This document shows positions 52,745-62,027 of a stretch of DNA of 64,000 nt, piece by piece (the first letter of the stretch is position 1; each line of letters starts with the position of its first letter). The notes under the pieces were generated by a model. It was not told the origin of the DNA. It did not search any database and was given only the letters and a program-made list of their open reading frames with translations. Source of the DNA: an uncultured bacterium (GTDB taxonomy: Bacteria; Actinomycetota; Coriobacteriia; Coriobacteriales; Atopobiaceae); NCBI GenBank assembly GCA_905214865.1, contig CAJMNO010000006.1, forward strand, positions 40,571-104,570, written 5' to 3'. Position numbers and translations under genes: made by a program.

Positions 52745-53659
52745 CTAGCGATGCTCCCGGCGATCAGGGCGATCGCCCCTCTCGTCCGCCTCGCGTTCGA
52801 TTCGCTCCTCCGCTTCGTGCAGGCCATGCTCCACGCGCTCGCCGGCCTCCTGGGCGTCGCGTTCCAGCCTCTCCCCCGCCTCGTGGGCCTCCCGCTCAGC
52901 CATGCCCAGGGCGCGACGAAGTCGCTGGGCGGCGGCGTTCCTGCGCTCGCTGGTGAAGTTGGTGACGGTGCGGAGCGCGCGGCGCTGCAGCCCGGACATA
53001 CCGGCGGCGATGCGCTTGGTGCTCTGCGAGACGTCCTCGCCGAGCGGCGGGCGACCCGACGCGATGTCCGTGACTGCCACGTCCATGACGGCGTCGAACG
53101 CGGACTGGGCGGACTCGATGCGCTTGCCCAGGTCGGTGAGCGCCGAGACCGTAAGCCCCAGGTCGGCGCACATGAGCCCCACGATGACGAGGGCAAAGAC
53201 CTCCCACGTCACGAGCGGCACGCCCGAGGACACGGACGCGATGGGTATGGCCAGGTAGTAGTACCCCAGCGTCCCGGCGAGGCCAAAGCAGAGTGCGAAC
53301 GGCAGGCAGATGCGCCCGTTGAGGTTGAGGGGGATCTTGCTGTAGTCCCACCACCGCGCGTGGAAGAACCGCTCCAGCAGGTAGGACGTGAGGTACTCGA
53401 GCACCGCGCTGCCCACGGAGCAGAACACGAACACCTTCCACCAGGGCATGCTCGCAGAGGTGGTGGGAAGGACCTTGGGCAGCCAGGTCAGGAGGAGCAG
53501 AACCGCAACGCCCGCAAACCCATAGATGGGGCACACGGGGCCAAACAGGAAGCCCCTGTTGTCCCAGCGACGGTTCTTGATTGCGCAGAAGGTGCACTCG
53601 TACACCCACCCGCCCAGGCTGAAGACGCCAAACCAGGTGACGTAGCAGCAGATGTCCAT
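52745..53659 (-). CDS. Putative ABC transporter-associated membrane protein (CmpB/PF06541)
   Basis: A 304-residue protein. The N-terminal part has about five membrane segments (CCYVTWFGVFSLGGWVY, VCPIYGFAGVAVLLLLTWLP, VFVFCSVGSAVLEYLTSYLL, ICLPFALCFGLAGTLGYYYL, VFALVIVGLMCADLGLTVSAL) and WVYECTFCAIKNRRWDNRGFLFGPVCPIYG, the signature of PF06541 (CmpB-type, once called ABC transporter IV permease). The C-terminal 90 residues are a charged, Glu/Arg-rich coiled coil (EAGERLERDAQEAGERVEHG). Function is not known; the neighbour upstream is an ABC exporter. GAGAGGG supports 53659. Confidence 0.78.
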   Translation of the reverse strand: MDICCYVTWFGVFSLGGWVYECTFCAIKNRRWDNRGFLFGPVCPIYGFAGVAVLLLLTWLPKVLPTTSASMPWWKVFVFCSVGSAVLEYLTSYLLERFFHARWWDYSKIPLNLNGRICLPFALCFGLAGTLGYYYLAIPIASVSSGVPLVTWEVFALVIVGLMCADLGLTVSALTDLGKRIESAQSAFDAVMDVAVTDIASGRPPLGEDVSQSTKRIAAGMSGLQRRALRTVTNFTSERRNAAAQRLRRALGMAEREAHEAGERLERDAQEAGERVEHGLHEAEERIEREADERGDRPDRREHR

Positions 53660-53849
53660 GCAGGCCCTCTCAAACGGTTGCAACGCTTGCCCCACTAGGC
53701 TAGCGCGGGAGCCCTGGGCGCGCATCGCGGATTGGGCGAGAGGAGCCGGACACCTCGCCCGTCACCGGCATCCGTCGGCATCGGGCGCGCCATCGCCCCC
53801 GCCGGATGGACGCCGCGCCGCAACCAACACCCGTGGGTAGGCGGGACGC

Positions 53850-55664
53850 CTACTCCGCGTCGCCCTCCAGGAACCCGCCGGTCTGGCGGTTCCACAGGCC
53901 GGCGTACTCCCCGCCCTGAGCCACCAGCTGGGCGTGGGTGCCGTCCTCCACGATTCTGCCGTGCGAGAGGACCACGATGCGGTCCAGCGACGCCACGGTG
54001 GAGAGGCGGTGGGCAACCACGATGGAGGTGCGCCCGCGCATGAGGTTCTCGAGCGCGCCCTGCACCAGTGCCTCGGACTCGCTGTCAAGGGCACTCGTCG
54101 CCTCGTCCAGCACCAGGATGGGCGCGTCCACGAGGATGGCGCGGGCGATGGCCACGCGCTGGCGCTGGCCACCCGAGAGCTTGACGCCCCTCTCGCCCAC
54201 CATGGTGTCGAAGCCCTGGGGGAGGCGCCTGATGAACTCGAGCGCGTTTGCCTCCTCCGCGGCGCGGACGATCTGCTCCTCGGTGGCGTCGGGCCTTCCG
54301 TAGGCGATGTTCTCTCGGATGGTGCGGTGGAACAGCAGGGCCTCCTGCGGCACGTAGGCGACCTGGCGCCTGAGGCTCTGCTGGGTGCACTTGCTCACGT
54401 CCTGGCCGTCAACCAGCACGCGACCCTCCTGCACGTCGTCCAGGCGCAGCAGCAGCTTGGTGAGCGTGGTCTTGCCAGAGCCGGAGCGCCCCACCAGGCC
54501 CACGCGCTGCCCCGCGGGAATGTGCAGGTTGAGGTCGCGGAACACGTCCTCGTCCTCGGGTGCGTCGGGGTAGTGGAAGCCCAGGTGCTCAAAGTCGATG
54601 GCGCCCTCACTCACCTGCAGCGGGCGAGCGTCGGGGGCGTCGGCCACGAGGGTGGGCTCGTCGAGCACGCGCGTCATCTCGGCGGCGTCCCCAAAGGCGC
54701 GGTTGATGCGCTGCATCATCGAGTTGAAGTAGTTGAAGCGCATCGTGAGGTTGTACGTGTACGTGAACATCATCACCAAGGTGCCGGCGCTGATGCCAAA
54801 CCAGGCGTTGCCCCCGGCCACGAATATCGAGACGACGAACATGATCACCGTGATGAGTGCCGACGTGGTGAAGCCACGGCGCATGGTCGCACGCATGTTG
54901 CGGTTCTCGGCCGCCATCGCCTCGCGGTCCGCGCTGGTGAACAGGCCGCGCTCGTAGTCCTCGCGACCGTACGTCTTCACCGCGAGGATGTTTGTCACGG
55001 CATCGGAGAGGACGCCCGAGAGCTTGTTCTGCGCGGTCGACGCCTGTGCGGAGAGGGGCAGAATGCGCTTGTACATGCGATACGCCAGGACCACGTAGAG
55101 TACGAGCATCGCGCAGAGCACGGCCACGAAGCTGGGCGCCACGGGGAGGAGCATGCCAATGGTCAGCACCACGGAGGCGATAGTGGGCCACAGCGAGTAG
55201 GTGACCACGTCCACCAGGCCGGAGTAGCCGGAGACGAAGCGGGAGGTCTGGCTCACCAGGCTGCCGCCAAAGCGGCTGTTGTGGAAGGTCATCGACTGGT
55301 TGGACAGCGTGTCGAAGCACAGGCGCGAGAGCTGGTAGTCACCGTTGATCTCGAGCTTGTACACCGAGTAGTCCTGGAGCTTTGAGAGCGTCTGGCCCAC
55401 GGCGTTGACCACGAGCAGGGCCAGGATGTAGGGGCCAAAGACCGCGAGGACCTGGTCGCCGGGAACCGGGGATGCCTGCACGCGATCGACGATGAGGCCC
55501 ATCACGTAGGTGTTGGCAAAGGTGAGCAGGGCGATGTAGCCCACCGAGCTCACGATGGAGAGCACGAAGGCACCCATCTTCTGCCTCGTGACCTGCCAAA
55601 AGTAGTGAAGCGTCCTTCTCATGGTGGACCGGTCGTTCCGTCCCTTGGTTCCCCCGAGCGCCAT
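53850..55664 (-). CDS. ABC exporter, fused permease-ATPase
   Basis: A 604-residue half-exporter with six transmembrane helices in the first 330 residues (FVLSIVSSVGYIALLTFANT, YILALLVVNAVGQTL, ALITVIMFVVSIFVAGG) and a nucleotide-binding domain after about 360. Walker A is GLVGRSGSGKTTL, the C-loop LSGGQRQRVAIARAIL, and Walker B ILVLDEATSALD, then the H-loop VAHRLST. It works as a dimer with itself or another half; substrate may be a lipid, peptide or drug. The ATG at 55664 is preceded by GGGGAGGG. Gap of 355 bp to the trp leader holds its own promoter. Confidence 0.9.
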   Translation of the reverse strand: MALGGTKGRNDRSTMRRTLHYFWQVTRQKMGAFVLSIVSSVGYIALLTFANTYVMGLIVDRVQASPVPGDQVLAVFGPYILALLVVNAVGQTLSKLQDYSVYKLEINGDYQLSRLCFDTLSNQSMTFHNSRFGGSLVSQTSRFVSGYSGLVDVVTYSLWPTIASVVLTIGMLLPVAPSFVAVLCAMLVLYVVLAYRMYKRILPLSAQASTAQNKLSGVLSDAVTNILAVKTYGREDYERGLFTSADREAMAAENRNMRATMRRGFTTSALITVIMFVVSIFVAGGNAWFGISAGTLVMMFTYTYNLTMRFNYFNSMMQRINRAFGDAAEMTRVLDEPTLVADAPDARPLQVSEGAIDFEHLGFHYPDAPEDEDVFRDLNLHIPAGQRVGLVGRSGSGKTTLTKLLLRLDDVQEGRVLVDGQDVSKCTQQSLRRQVAYVPQEALLFHRTIRENIAYGRPDATEEQIVRAAEEANALEFIRRLPQGFDTMVGERGVKLSGGQRQRVAIARAILVDAPILVLDEATSALDSESEALVQGALENLMRGRTSIVVAHRLSTVASLDRIVVLSHGRIVEDGTHAQLVAQGGEYAGLWNRQTGGFLEGDAE

Positions 55665-55930
55665 GCGTCCCTCCCCTCAGCGCCTACGACCAGACGTGGT
55701 CGACGCGACGCCGCCTCAATCCCAAACGTGCGAAGCCTGAATAAAAGCTATCGGTACATAGTCCCACTTTGACCCGCTTCCTATACATGGGGAGAGAAGA
55801 TGCGCATGCGGCTTGGGACGCCTCGCGCTGGCAGCAGGCCATGCCGCGCCGTAGGGCATGCGGCGGTGGAGGGGCCTCCCCCAGCGGGCGCATCGCCTTG
55901 AGACGTAACAGATCGTTTACGCAATGTGGC

Positions 55931-55960
55931 TTGCATCCCCACTCGGCGGGGACGTATAGT
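55931..55960 (+). promoter_or_regulatory. Promoter of the tryptophan leader and ECF operon
   Basis: TTGCAT (55931-55936), 18 bp, TATAGT (55955-55960). The leader ORF begins 60 bp downstream. Best sigma-70-like match in the 355-bp gap. Confidence 0.5.
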
Positions 55961-56019
55961 TCCACACAACCGACACACGCCGCACGCAGCGGCCGAGCAA
56001 TGTGAGAGGAGCGCCAGAG

Positions 56020-56100
56020 ATGAACCGCAACGCCGTCAGCCTTGCAGGCACGTCCAACAACTGGTGGTGGCGCGATTCGCATTCGATCGGTCGATCGTGA
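56020..56100 (+). CDS. Tryptophan leader peptide with three consecutive Trp codons
   Basis: A 26-codon ORF whose codons 15-17 (56062-56070) are TGG TGG TGG within SNNWWWRDS. AGAGGAG lies eight bases before the ATG. The third Trp codon starts TGGCGCGA (56068-56075), which pairs perfectly with TCGCGCCA (56106-56113), so a ribosome stalled on Trp would open this stem. A terminator-like hairpin follows at 56131-56160. This is the arrangement of trp attenuators. Upstream of an ECF operon rather than trp biosynthesis genes, it points to Trp as the transported compound. Translation is inferred from sequence only. Confidence 0.8.
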   Translation: MNRNAVSLAGTSNNWWWRDSHSIGRS

Positions 56101-56130
56101 GTCTCTCGCGCCATACATCTTGCGTACAGA

Positions 56131-56160
56131 GGGGGCTCCGGTTGGACCGGGGCCCCCTTT
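56131..56160 (+). terminator. Attenuator hairpin of the ECF operon
   Basis: GGGGGC-CCGGT pairs with ACCGG-GCCCCC across TGG, then TTTATG. CGGTC inside the leader (56088-56092) complements GACCG (56145-56149) and could form the competing antiterminator. It lies 30 bp after the leader stop and 74 bp before the ECF S gene. Confidence 0.7.
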
Positions 56161-56233
56161 ATGTGTTGGCACACGCATCTGCTCGCCACGATTTCCAGAC
56201 ACCGCCACAAGGCACAAGCGAAAGGAAGCAACC

Positions 56234-56800
56234 ATGTCCGAGAACACCCAGCAGGCACGCACCGTCACCTCCGCAGACCACGGCAAGCTCGACGTGAGGG
56301 CGCTCGTCCTCCTCGCCGTCCTCCTCGCCGCCGGCTTCATCCTCAACTTCACCGTGGGCAAGGCCATCTCGGGCGCCACGGGCGGCCTCATCAGCCCCGA
56401 GTTCATCATCTCGGCCTTCTGCCTCACCATCCTCGTCGTGAGGCCCAACATCGCCCAGGCCCTGGTGATCGGCCTCATCTCCGCCGCCGTCATCCAGATC
56501 ACCACCACCTCGCCGTTCATCGACTTTGCCGCCGAGGGCGTTGCCGCCATGCTCATGGCCGCCATCGTCAACGGCATGATGGGCGGCAAGGCCGCCAAGG
56601 TCGTGCCGCTGGTTGGCACCTTCGTCACCACCGTGGTCTCCGGCCTCATCTTCATGGTCATCAAGATCGCGATGATCGGAGCCGCCCAGCAGCTCGCCGC
56701 CGCCATGCTCCCCGTGGTCGTGCTCACCGCCGTGTTCAACGCCATCCTGGTGCAGGCGCTCTACCTCCCCATCCGCAAGGCCCTCAAGCTCAACGACTAG
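56234..56800 (+). CDS. ECF transporter substrate-binding component, TrpP-like
   Basis: A 188-residue membrane S component with about six helices (LVLLAVLLAAGFILNFTVG, FIISAFCLTILVVRP, ALVIGLISAAVIQITTTSPFID, GVAAMLMAAIVNGMMGG, VGTFVTTVVSGLIFMVIKI, AMLPVVVLTAVFNAILVQAL). The ALVIGLISAAVIQITTTSPF block resembles TrpP (YhaG) of Bacillus. It would capture tryptophan outside and hand it to the EcfT-A complex encoded next. AAAGGAAG supports the ATG at 56234. Substrate assignment rests mainly on the Trp leader peptide upstream. Confidence 0.82.
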   Translation: MSENTQQARTVTSADHGKLDVRALVLLAVLLAAGFILNFTVGKAISGATGGLISPEFIISAFCLTILVVRPNIAQALVIGLISAAVIQITTTSPFIDFAAEGVAAMLMAAIVNGMMGGKAAKVVPLVGTFVTTVVSGLIFMVIKIAMIGAAQQLAAAMLPVVVLTAVFNAILVQALYLPIRKALKLND

Positions 56801-56936
56801 GCTCGCCCGCAAGGCGTGCGCCGGCCTCCCGTCAGCGCACGGAAACACGGGTCGGCTACCATGGATGGGCCGTTCGGCTGGGGCCGGGCGGCCCATCAGC
56901 GCAACGCGGGCAGAAGCGAGTCATCAAGGGGTATCC

Positions 56937-58721
56937 ATGCCATCCAGTGCAGACTCTCCAATCATCGAGCTGAGGGACGTCTCGTTCTCCTACGAGGGCC
57001 CGTCGAGCCAGGACGGTGACATGGCGCTGAGCCACGTCTCCCTCTCCGTGGGACGGGGCGAGTTCGTGGGCGTCATAGGCCCGTCCGGCGCGGGCAAGTC
57101 AACGCTTGCCTCCGTGATGTCCGGGGCCATCCCCCACCACTACCGCGGGGCGCTCTACGGCGCCACGCTGGTGGATGGGAGGGACACCTGCGAGGTCACG
57201 CTCACCGACATCTCGCGAATAGTTGGCAGCGTGCTGCAGGACATCGACACCCAGATGGTCGCGTCGGTGGTCGAGGACGAGATGCTCTTTGGGCTCGAGA
57301 ACTTTGGGGTCCCCCACGACCAGATAGAGGAGCGCGTCTCCCAGACGCTCCAGACCGTGGGCATCTCCGACCTCAGGGACCGCGAGATCGCCACCCTCTC
57401 CGGCGGACAGAAGCAGAAGGTCGCGATCGCCGCCATTCTCGCCCTGCAGCCGCGCGTGCTGCTGCTCGACGAGCCCACCGCGGCGCTCGACCCCGCCTCG
57501 TCCACCCTGGTGTTCGACACCCTGCAGAAGGTCAACCGCGAGGCCGGCATCACCGTGGTGGTGATCGAGCAGAAGGTCGCGCTCCTCTCCCGCTACTGCG
57601 ACCGGCTGCTCGTGATGAGCCGCGGCTCGCTCGTGCTGGACGGGACGCCCCGCCAGGTGTTTGCGCATGGGGAGAGGCTCCGCGGCATAGGCGTGGACAG
57701 CCCCCGCGTTGCGCGCGTGTACAACAGCCTCGCCAGGCACGGGCTGGTGGAGGGGGGCGAGCCGTGCCTCACCGTCCCCGAGGCGGAGCGCCTGGTGGCT
57801 GGCCTGGTGGGAGACTCGCCCCGCCAGGTGACGGAGGGCAACTTCCGCGCGGGGTCGCGACACGTGGCCGCCACCCGCCCCCACTCCGAGGGGGCGGAGC
57901 CCGTGGTTCTCCTCCAGGACGTGTGCTTTGGCTACCCCAACGGCGGTGCCACGGTGGACAACCTGGACATGTGCGTGTACCCCGGTGAGGTCGTGGGCAT
58001 CGTGGGGCAGAACGGCGCCGGGAAGACGACCCTCACCAAGCTGCTCAACGGGTTGCTCAGGCCCTCGTCGGGGTCTGTGAGGATCGCCGGCATCGACACC
58101 GCGGACGTCCCCACCAGCAGGATCGCGGCGCACTGCTCGACCCTGTTCCAGAATCCCGACAACCAGCTGTGCAAGGACACCGTGCTGGACGAGGTCGCCT
58201 TTGGCCTGGAGCTCCAGGGCGTGGGGCAGGACGAGGCGCGCCGTCGTGCCAGCTCCGTAATCGACCGCTTTGGCCTCCCGGCGAACGAGGCCCCCTTCTC
58301 GCTCTCGCGCGGACAGCGGCAGATGGTCGCCCTGGCATCGGTAGTCGTAATGGAGCCCGAGGTCGTGCTGCTCGACGAGCCCACCAGCGGGCTCGACTAC
58401 CGCGAGTGCATGACCGTGATGGAGACCGTGTCGGGGATGGCGGAGCGCGGCTGCGCCGTGATCATGGTCTGTCACGACATGGAGGTGGTCTCGGACTTTG
58501 CCGAGAGGATCGTGGTCATGGCCGACGGTCGCATCCTGGGCAGGGGCCAGACCACGCAGACGTTCTGCGACTCGGACCTGATGCGGCGCGCCTACGTGGA
58601 GGCCCCGCAGGTGATCGAGCTGTCGCAGGCGCTGGCGCGGGACGTCTCGCCCGAGTTTGCGGGCATCAGCCAGGTCTCTGGAATCGTCGACCTCACCGAG
58701 GAGATGGTTGGCCGTGCTTAA
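56937..58721 (+). CDS. ECF transporter ATPase, two domains fused (EcfA-A')
   Basis: One 594-residue polypeptide containing both ATPases. Domain 1: Walker A GPSGAGKST, C-loop LSGGQKQKVAI, Walker B VLLLDEPTAALD (to about 230). A linker with an Arg/Gly-rich region (about 265-315) follows. Domain 2: GQNGAGKTT, C-loop LSRGQRQMVAL and VLLDEPTSGLD. In the second C-loop the usual LSGGQ is LSRGQ, which would weaken one of the two ATP sites. The ATG at 56937 follows AAGGGG. It lies between the S component and EcfT, so one operon encodes a dedicated (group I-like) transporter. Confidence 0.9.
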   Translation: MPSSADSPIIELRDVSFSYEGPSSQDGDMALSHVSLSVGRGEFVGVIGPSGAGKSTLASVMSGAIPHHYRGALYGATLVDGRDTCEVTLTDISRIVGSVLQDIDTQMVASVVEDEMLFGLENFGVPHDQIEERVSQTLQTVGISDLRDREIATLSGGQKQKVAIAAILALQPRVLLLDEPTAALDPASSTLVFDTLQKVNREAGITVVVIEQKVALLSRYCDRLLVMSRGSLVLDGTPRQVFAHGERLRGIGVDSPRVARVYNSLARHGLVEGGEPCLTVPEAERLVAGLVGDSPRQVTEGNFRAGSRHVAATRPHSEGAEPVVLLQDVCFGYPNGGATVDNLDMCVYPGEVVGIVGQNGAGKTTLTKLLNGLLRPSSGSVRIAGIDTADVPTSRIAAHCSTLFQNPDNQLCKDTVLDEVAFGLELQGVGQDEARRRASSVIDRFGLPANEAPFSLSRGQRQMVALASVVVMEPEVVLLDEPTSGLDYRECMTVMETVSGMAERGCAVIMVCHDMEVVSDFAERIVVMADGRILGRGQTTQTFCDSDLMRRAYVEAPQVIELSQALARDVSPEFAGISQVSGIVDLTEEMVGRA

Positions 58722-59460
58722 CGCCATCGACTACGTTCCCGGCAACACGCTGCTCCACCGGCTCAACCCGGTCACCAAGCTCGCGCTGGCGGCGGCAATC
58801 ATCATCGCGACCTTCCTGGCGGACACCTACCCCATGCTGCTGGGGCTACTGGCGCTCACCTTTGCCCTGGGGGCGTACGCCAAGTCCTCGTCGCGCCTGG
58901 TCTCTCTCCTCAAGCTGCTGGTCCCGCTTGCCGTGGTCATGCTGTTGCTGCAGACCGCCTTCGTGCGCGGCGGCAGCCCCGTGTTCCTGTGGATGACCTC
59001 CGAGGGACTGGAGACCGGCACCAAGGCGTGCCTGCGCCTGATGGGCGTGGCGCTGCCCCTCATCCTCATGCTGACGGTGACCAAGCTGGTGGACCTCTCC
59101 AATGCCTGCGTGGAGGTGCTGCACATCCCCTACCGCTACGCGTTCACCTTCACGACGGCCCTGCGCTTTGTCCCGGTGTTCTCGCAGCAGATGAACGCCA
59201 TCATGGAGGCCCAGTGCGCCCGAGGCGTGGAGTACGACACCAAGAACCCGCTGCGCAAGCTGCAGCTGATGCTCCCGCTGTGCGTGCCGCTGCTGGTGAG
59301 CTCGGTGGGCAAGACGGACGCGACCGCCCTCGCGGCGGAGGAACGCGGGTTCTACCTCCGCACGCGCGAGAGCTCGTTCAAGCGCTACCCCCTCGTGGCA
59401 CGCGACTTCGCCGTGCTCGTGGGTTGCGTCGCGCTGGTGGTGCTGGGGGTCGTGGCCTAG
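58714..59460 (+). CDS. ECF transporter transmembrane component EcfT
   Basis: A 248-residue T component. Hydrophobic helices are LALAAAIIIATFLADTYPML, LLALTFALGAYA, LLKLLVPLAVVMLLLQTA, LMGVALPLILMLTVTK and FAVLVGCVALVVLGVVA. The cytoplasmic coupling region has AQCARGVEYDTKNP and a second ALAAEERGFYLRTRESS, each with the Ala-Arg-Gly type motif that grips the ATPases. The GTG at 58714 overlaps the EcfA stop by 8 bp, and GAGGAG lies nine bases upstream. It completes the Trp-regulated operon. Confidence 0.88.
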   Translation: MLNAIDYVPGNTLLHRLNPVTKLALAAAIIIATFLADTYPMLLGLLALTFALGAYAKSSSRLVSLLKLLVPLAVVMLLLQTAFVRGGSPVFLWMTSEGLETGTKACLRLMGVALPLILMLTVTKLVDLSNACVEVLHIPYRYAFTFTTALRFVPVFSQQMNAIMEAQCARGVEYDTKNPLRKLQLMLPLCVPLLVSSVGKTDATALAAEERGFYLRTRESSFKRYPLVARDFAVLVGCVALVVLGVVA

Positions 59461-59658
59461 GGAACGTACCGTGGCGAGAGGGGCGGCGGTCGCGGCTGGC
59501 AGCCGGTCTGATCGGCTGCGTGCGGGCCCCGGCGGCCTACGTCAACTGCCCACGTCGCTGCCCTTTGCCCGTCCCTCGAAGGCGAGGCGAACCGTCCGTC
59601 CTCGCTGCCGTCACGCCAGCGGCGTGCCGCGTCTGGGGCGAGGGCAGCCTGCTGCCAG

Positions 59659-60486
59659 CTAGAGGAGGTTGTCCTGCCAGGCGAAGTTCTTCTCCCCCGC
59701 CCCCAGCTCAAAGTGCAGGCGGGCGATGCCTGCGTCAATCTTGGCGCACGGGCCTCCGCCGGGCTGGATCTGAACGATGTCGCGGCTCTGCAGGTCGCGC
59801 CTCCCCGTGAGGGTGATCCAGAACCCCTGCTGGTTCATCGCGGTGGGGGCGAGAAGCGCCGCCTCGACGCCACGGGTGAACCACGCCGGTACGTTGATGG
59901 CCGGCTTGGAGACCTGTGGCATGCTCTTGCACGGGTGCATCTTCCCCTCCGTGGTGCCATGGCCCAGCGCGACCACGATCACCAGACGGTCCCCCTTGGG
60001 AAGGCTCGCGCGCACCAGGCGCCGCTTGTAGCTCATGGCGACCCAACAGCTGTTGAGGCCAAGCTGCTGGGCGAGAAGCACGACCCTCTCGCCAAAGTAC
60101 CCCGCGCGAGCCTCGAGCCCCTTGTCCGCGGGACCGGCGATGACCAGGTAGTTGTGCACGCCCGAGAAGTTTCCGTAGTGGGCGAGCCTGCTGTCGAAGG
60201 CCTCGGGTTCGTCCCAGGCCAGGCACATGTGGAGCCGGCCCGCCTCGTTGCCGCGCCTGACCTCGCGCTGCAGTGCCTCGCGGGTCTGCTGGTCTATGGG
60301 CTCGTCGGTGAAGCTCCGCACCGCATGGCGGGACAGCATGAGCGACATCGCGGTCTCGGGGTCCTCGTCCCACGGGACGGAACCTGGCTTTGGCGCGGCA
60401 TGGCGCGGGCGCGCCGCCTCCTGGGACTCGCCCCTCTCCCCCTGGCCCTGCGACCGAGCCTGGGATGCCTGTTCCTGTTCCTCCAC
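59659..60486 (-). CDS. Nitroreductase-family protein, long form
   Basis: A 275-residue flavin-dependent nitroreductase-fold protein. SLMLSRHAVRSFTDEPIDQQTREAL begins the core at about 45, GYFGERVVLLAQQLGLNSCWVAMSYK is the FMN- and NAD(P)H-binding region, and AALLAPTAMNQQGFWITLTG the C-terminal motif. The first 45 residues are low-complexity (Gln/Ala/Pro). The GTG at 60486 is chosen because GGGAAGGGAG precedes it; ATGs at 60516 and 60510 lack a site. Substrates range from nitro compounds to quinones. A shorter paralogous gene is next upstream. Confidence 0.8.
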   Translation of the reverse strand: MEEQEQASQARSQGQGERGESQEAARPRHAAPKPGSVPWDEDPETAMSLMLSRHAVRSFTDEPIDQQTREALQREVRRGNEAGRLHMCLAWDEPEAFDSRLAHYGNFSGVHNYLVIAGPADKGLEARAGYFGERVVLLAQQLGLNSCWVAMSYKRRLVRASLPKGDRLVIVVALGHGTTEGKMHPCKSMPQVSKPAINVPAWFTRGVEAALLAPTAMNQQGFWITLTGRRDLQSRDIVQIQPGGGPCAKIDAGIARLHFELGAGEKNFAWQDNLL

Positions 60487-60683
60487 GGGAGCGTCTCCCT
60501 TCCCACACATGTTCATAACCAGTCAATTATGGACGGAAACACGGCCGTTCGTCCAAGTATTAGGACGGACGGAAAGATGGGCCCTCATCCGCACATTCCT
60601 TGGGCATAGCTGACGCACGCCGCACGCGGCCGGACACAACGCACCCGACCTCGCACGACGCCGCCCGCTCCGTCCGTTCCCGC

Positions 60684-61211
60684 CTACTCCGCCCAGAAGA
60701 CCCTGTTTGGCCTGCGCGGCGCCGGCGCCTTTGGCTCGTCGGCGGCGTAGCCCAGGATCACGTGGCCGATGCCCTCGTAGTCGCCCGTCACGCCGAGCTC
60801 GCCCAGGAGCGCCTTGAACTCGCCCTCCTCAAACTCCTCGCGCGCACGATGGATCCAGCAGCTGCCCAGGCCAAGCGAGTGGGCCGCGTTGAGCATGTTG
60901 CCAATCGTGAGCGAGCCGTCGTACACGTGCGTCGGACGCGCCTTGTCGGCAAGAACGACCAGCACGACCGGCGCTCCATAGAACGGGTCGGTCCCCTCGG
61001 GGGCACCCATGATTCTGCGGTTTGCCTCGGCGAGACGGTCGCGCAGCTCGGGGTTGGTGACTGCCACGATGATGGGAGACTGCTGGCCCATGCCGCTCGG
61101 GGCCCACAGCCCCGCCTGGATCACCTGCTCCACGAGCTCGCGCGGGACGGGACGCGAGCCGTAGCTCCTGACGCTGCGGCGGTCCATCATGTTCTGGATG
61201 ACTTCGTTCAT
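60684..61211 (-). CDS. Nitroreductase-family protein, short form
   Basis: A 175-residue FMN-dependent nitroreductase. MNEVIQNMMDRRSVRSYGSRPVPRELVEQVIQAG is a classic opening with the FMN-contacting RRSVRSY; SPIIVAVTNP and HSLGLGSCWIHRAREEFEEGEFKALLG follow, with ending HVILGYAADEP. GGAGGGAAACC precedes the ATG at 61211. Such proteins reduce nitro groups, quinones or enones with NAD(P)H and are common in gut anaerobes. Array F begins about 260 bp upstream. Confidence 0.88.
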   Translation of the reverse strand: MNEVIQNMMDRRSVRSYGSRPVPRELVEQVIQAGLWAPSGMGQQSPIIVAVTNPELRDRLAEANRRIMGAPEGTDPFYGAPVVLVVLADKARPTHVYDGSLTIGNMLNAAHSLGLGSCWIHRAREEFEEGEFKALLGELGVTGDYEGIGHVILGYAADEPKAPAPRRPNRVFWAE

Positions 61212-61469
61212 CGGTTTCCCTCCGTTGGTGGGACAGGTGGCGACGCTAAATTTGGCACGCAAACGTTGGTATACCCCTGGAGTCCTCGGGATGTCGCGGG
61301 GGAGAGGGGCGTCGCCCCTCGGTCGAGGTCCCTCCCACCGGCTGGCGGAGGACTTCGCGCGCGAGGGGATGTCCTTGCACCCCTCGTAGGCGAGCTCCCA
61401 CCCCCTCAGTCCCGCAGCTCCTCCCTCGCAGGGACTCCGCCTCAACCCATCAATATCAGGATTCGTGCT

Positions 61470-61931
61470 TTGGCAGCACTCCCCGCGTGAGCACATCGAG
61501 AAGGTCCCCCATACCCCCTCCTAGCGTTTCACCAGTTGGCAGTCAATCAATCCCGCAATCATGGCAGCAAGTCGCCCTCAGGAGTGCTCGCGTGAGGCTT
61601 TCCTTGCCATTGAAAGCTGAAAGGAGGGCCGATTGGCAGAAAGTCGATCGCATGTGTACACACGCGACGGAGTTCCAGACAGCAACCTCTTTCGTCATCA
61701 CGTTTTCCCAGCTGATTTTGAATCAAATTTATAACATTGGCAGAAAGTCGCCCACGTGTGTACACACGCGACGCACTTGTTGCCATTCGCGACCAGAGCG
61801 AAGTGCCCTCTGGCAGAAACTCACTCCCGTGTGTACACACGCCATGGCTTTCTTGACCCAGAACCTCCGCCTATGACCACCCGGTGGTGGAAAAGCGCTC
61901 CATATGTACACGCAAAGCGGGATTTCTGGCA
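61470..61931. repeat. Palindrome array F (48-bp repeat family)
   Basis: The gap between the short nitroreductase gene and the transketolase genes has no ORF worth keeping. Half copy 61470-61493, box GCGTTTCACCAGTTGG 61524-61539, palindromes 61562-61609 and 61634-61681 (72 bp apart), a second forward box ACGTTTTCCCAGCTG 61700-61714, palindromes 61738-61785, 61811-61858 and a decayed copy 61885-61931 (73 and 74 bp apart). Cores here are mostly GTGTACAC. 61212-61469 appears empty; 61932-62027 appears empty. Confidence 0.8.
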
Positions 61932-62027
61932 CAGTGCCGCTCCCCCTCAGCATGCTGCCGATTTTGGTCCCATCGCCCCTCTCGCCTGAGGAAAACCACA
62001 GGGGAGCGAAGCCGGTTCCAGAAACGA

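Noticed and set aside
55766..56019. T-box or TPP riboswitch ahead of the ECF operon
   Set aside because: No T-box AGGGUGGNACCGCG or thi-box; the Trp leader peptide explains the region better.
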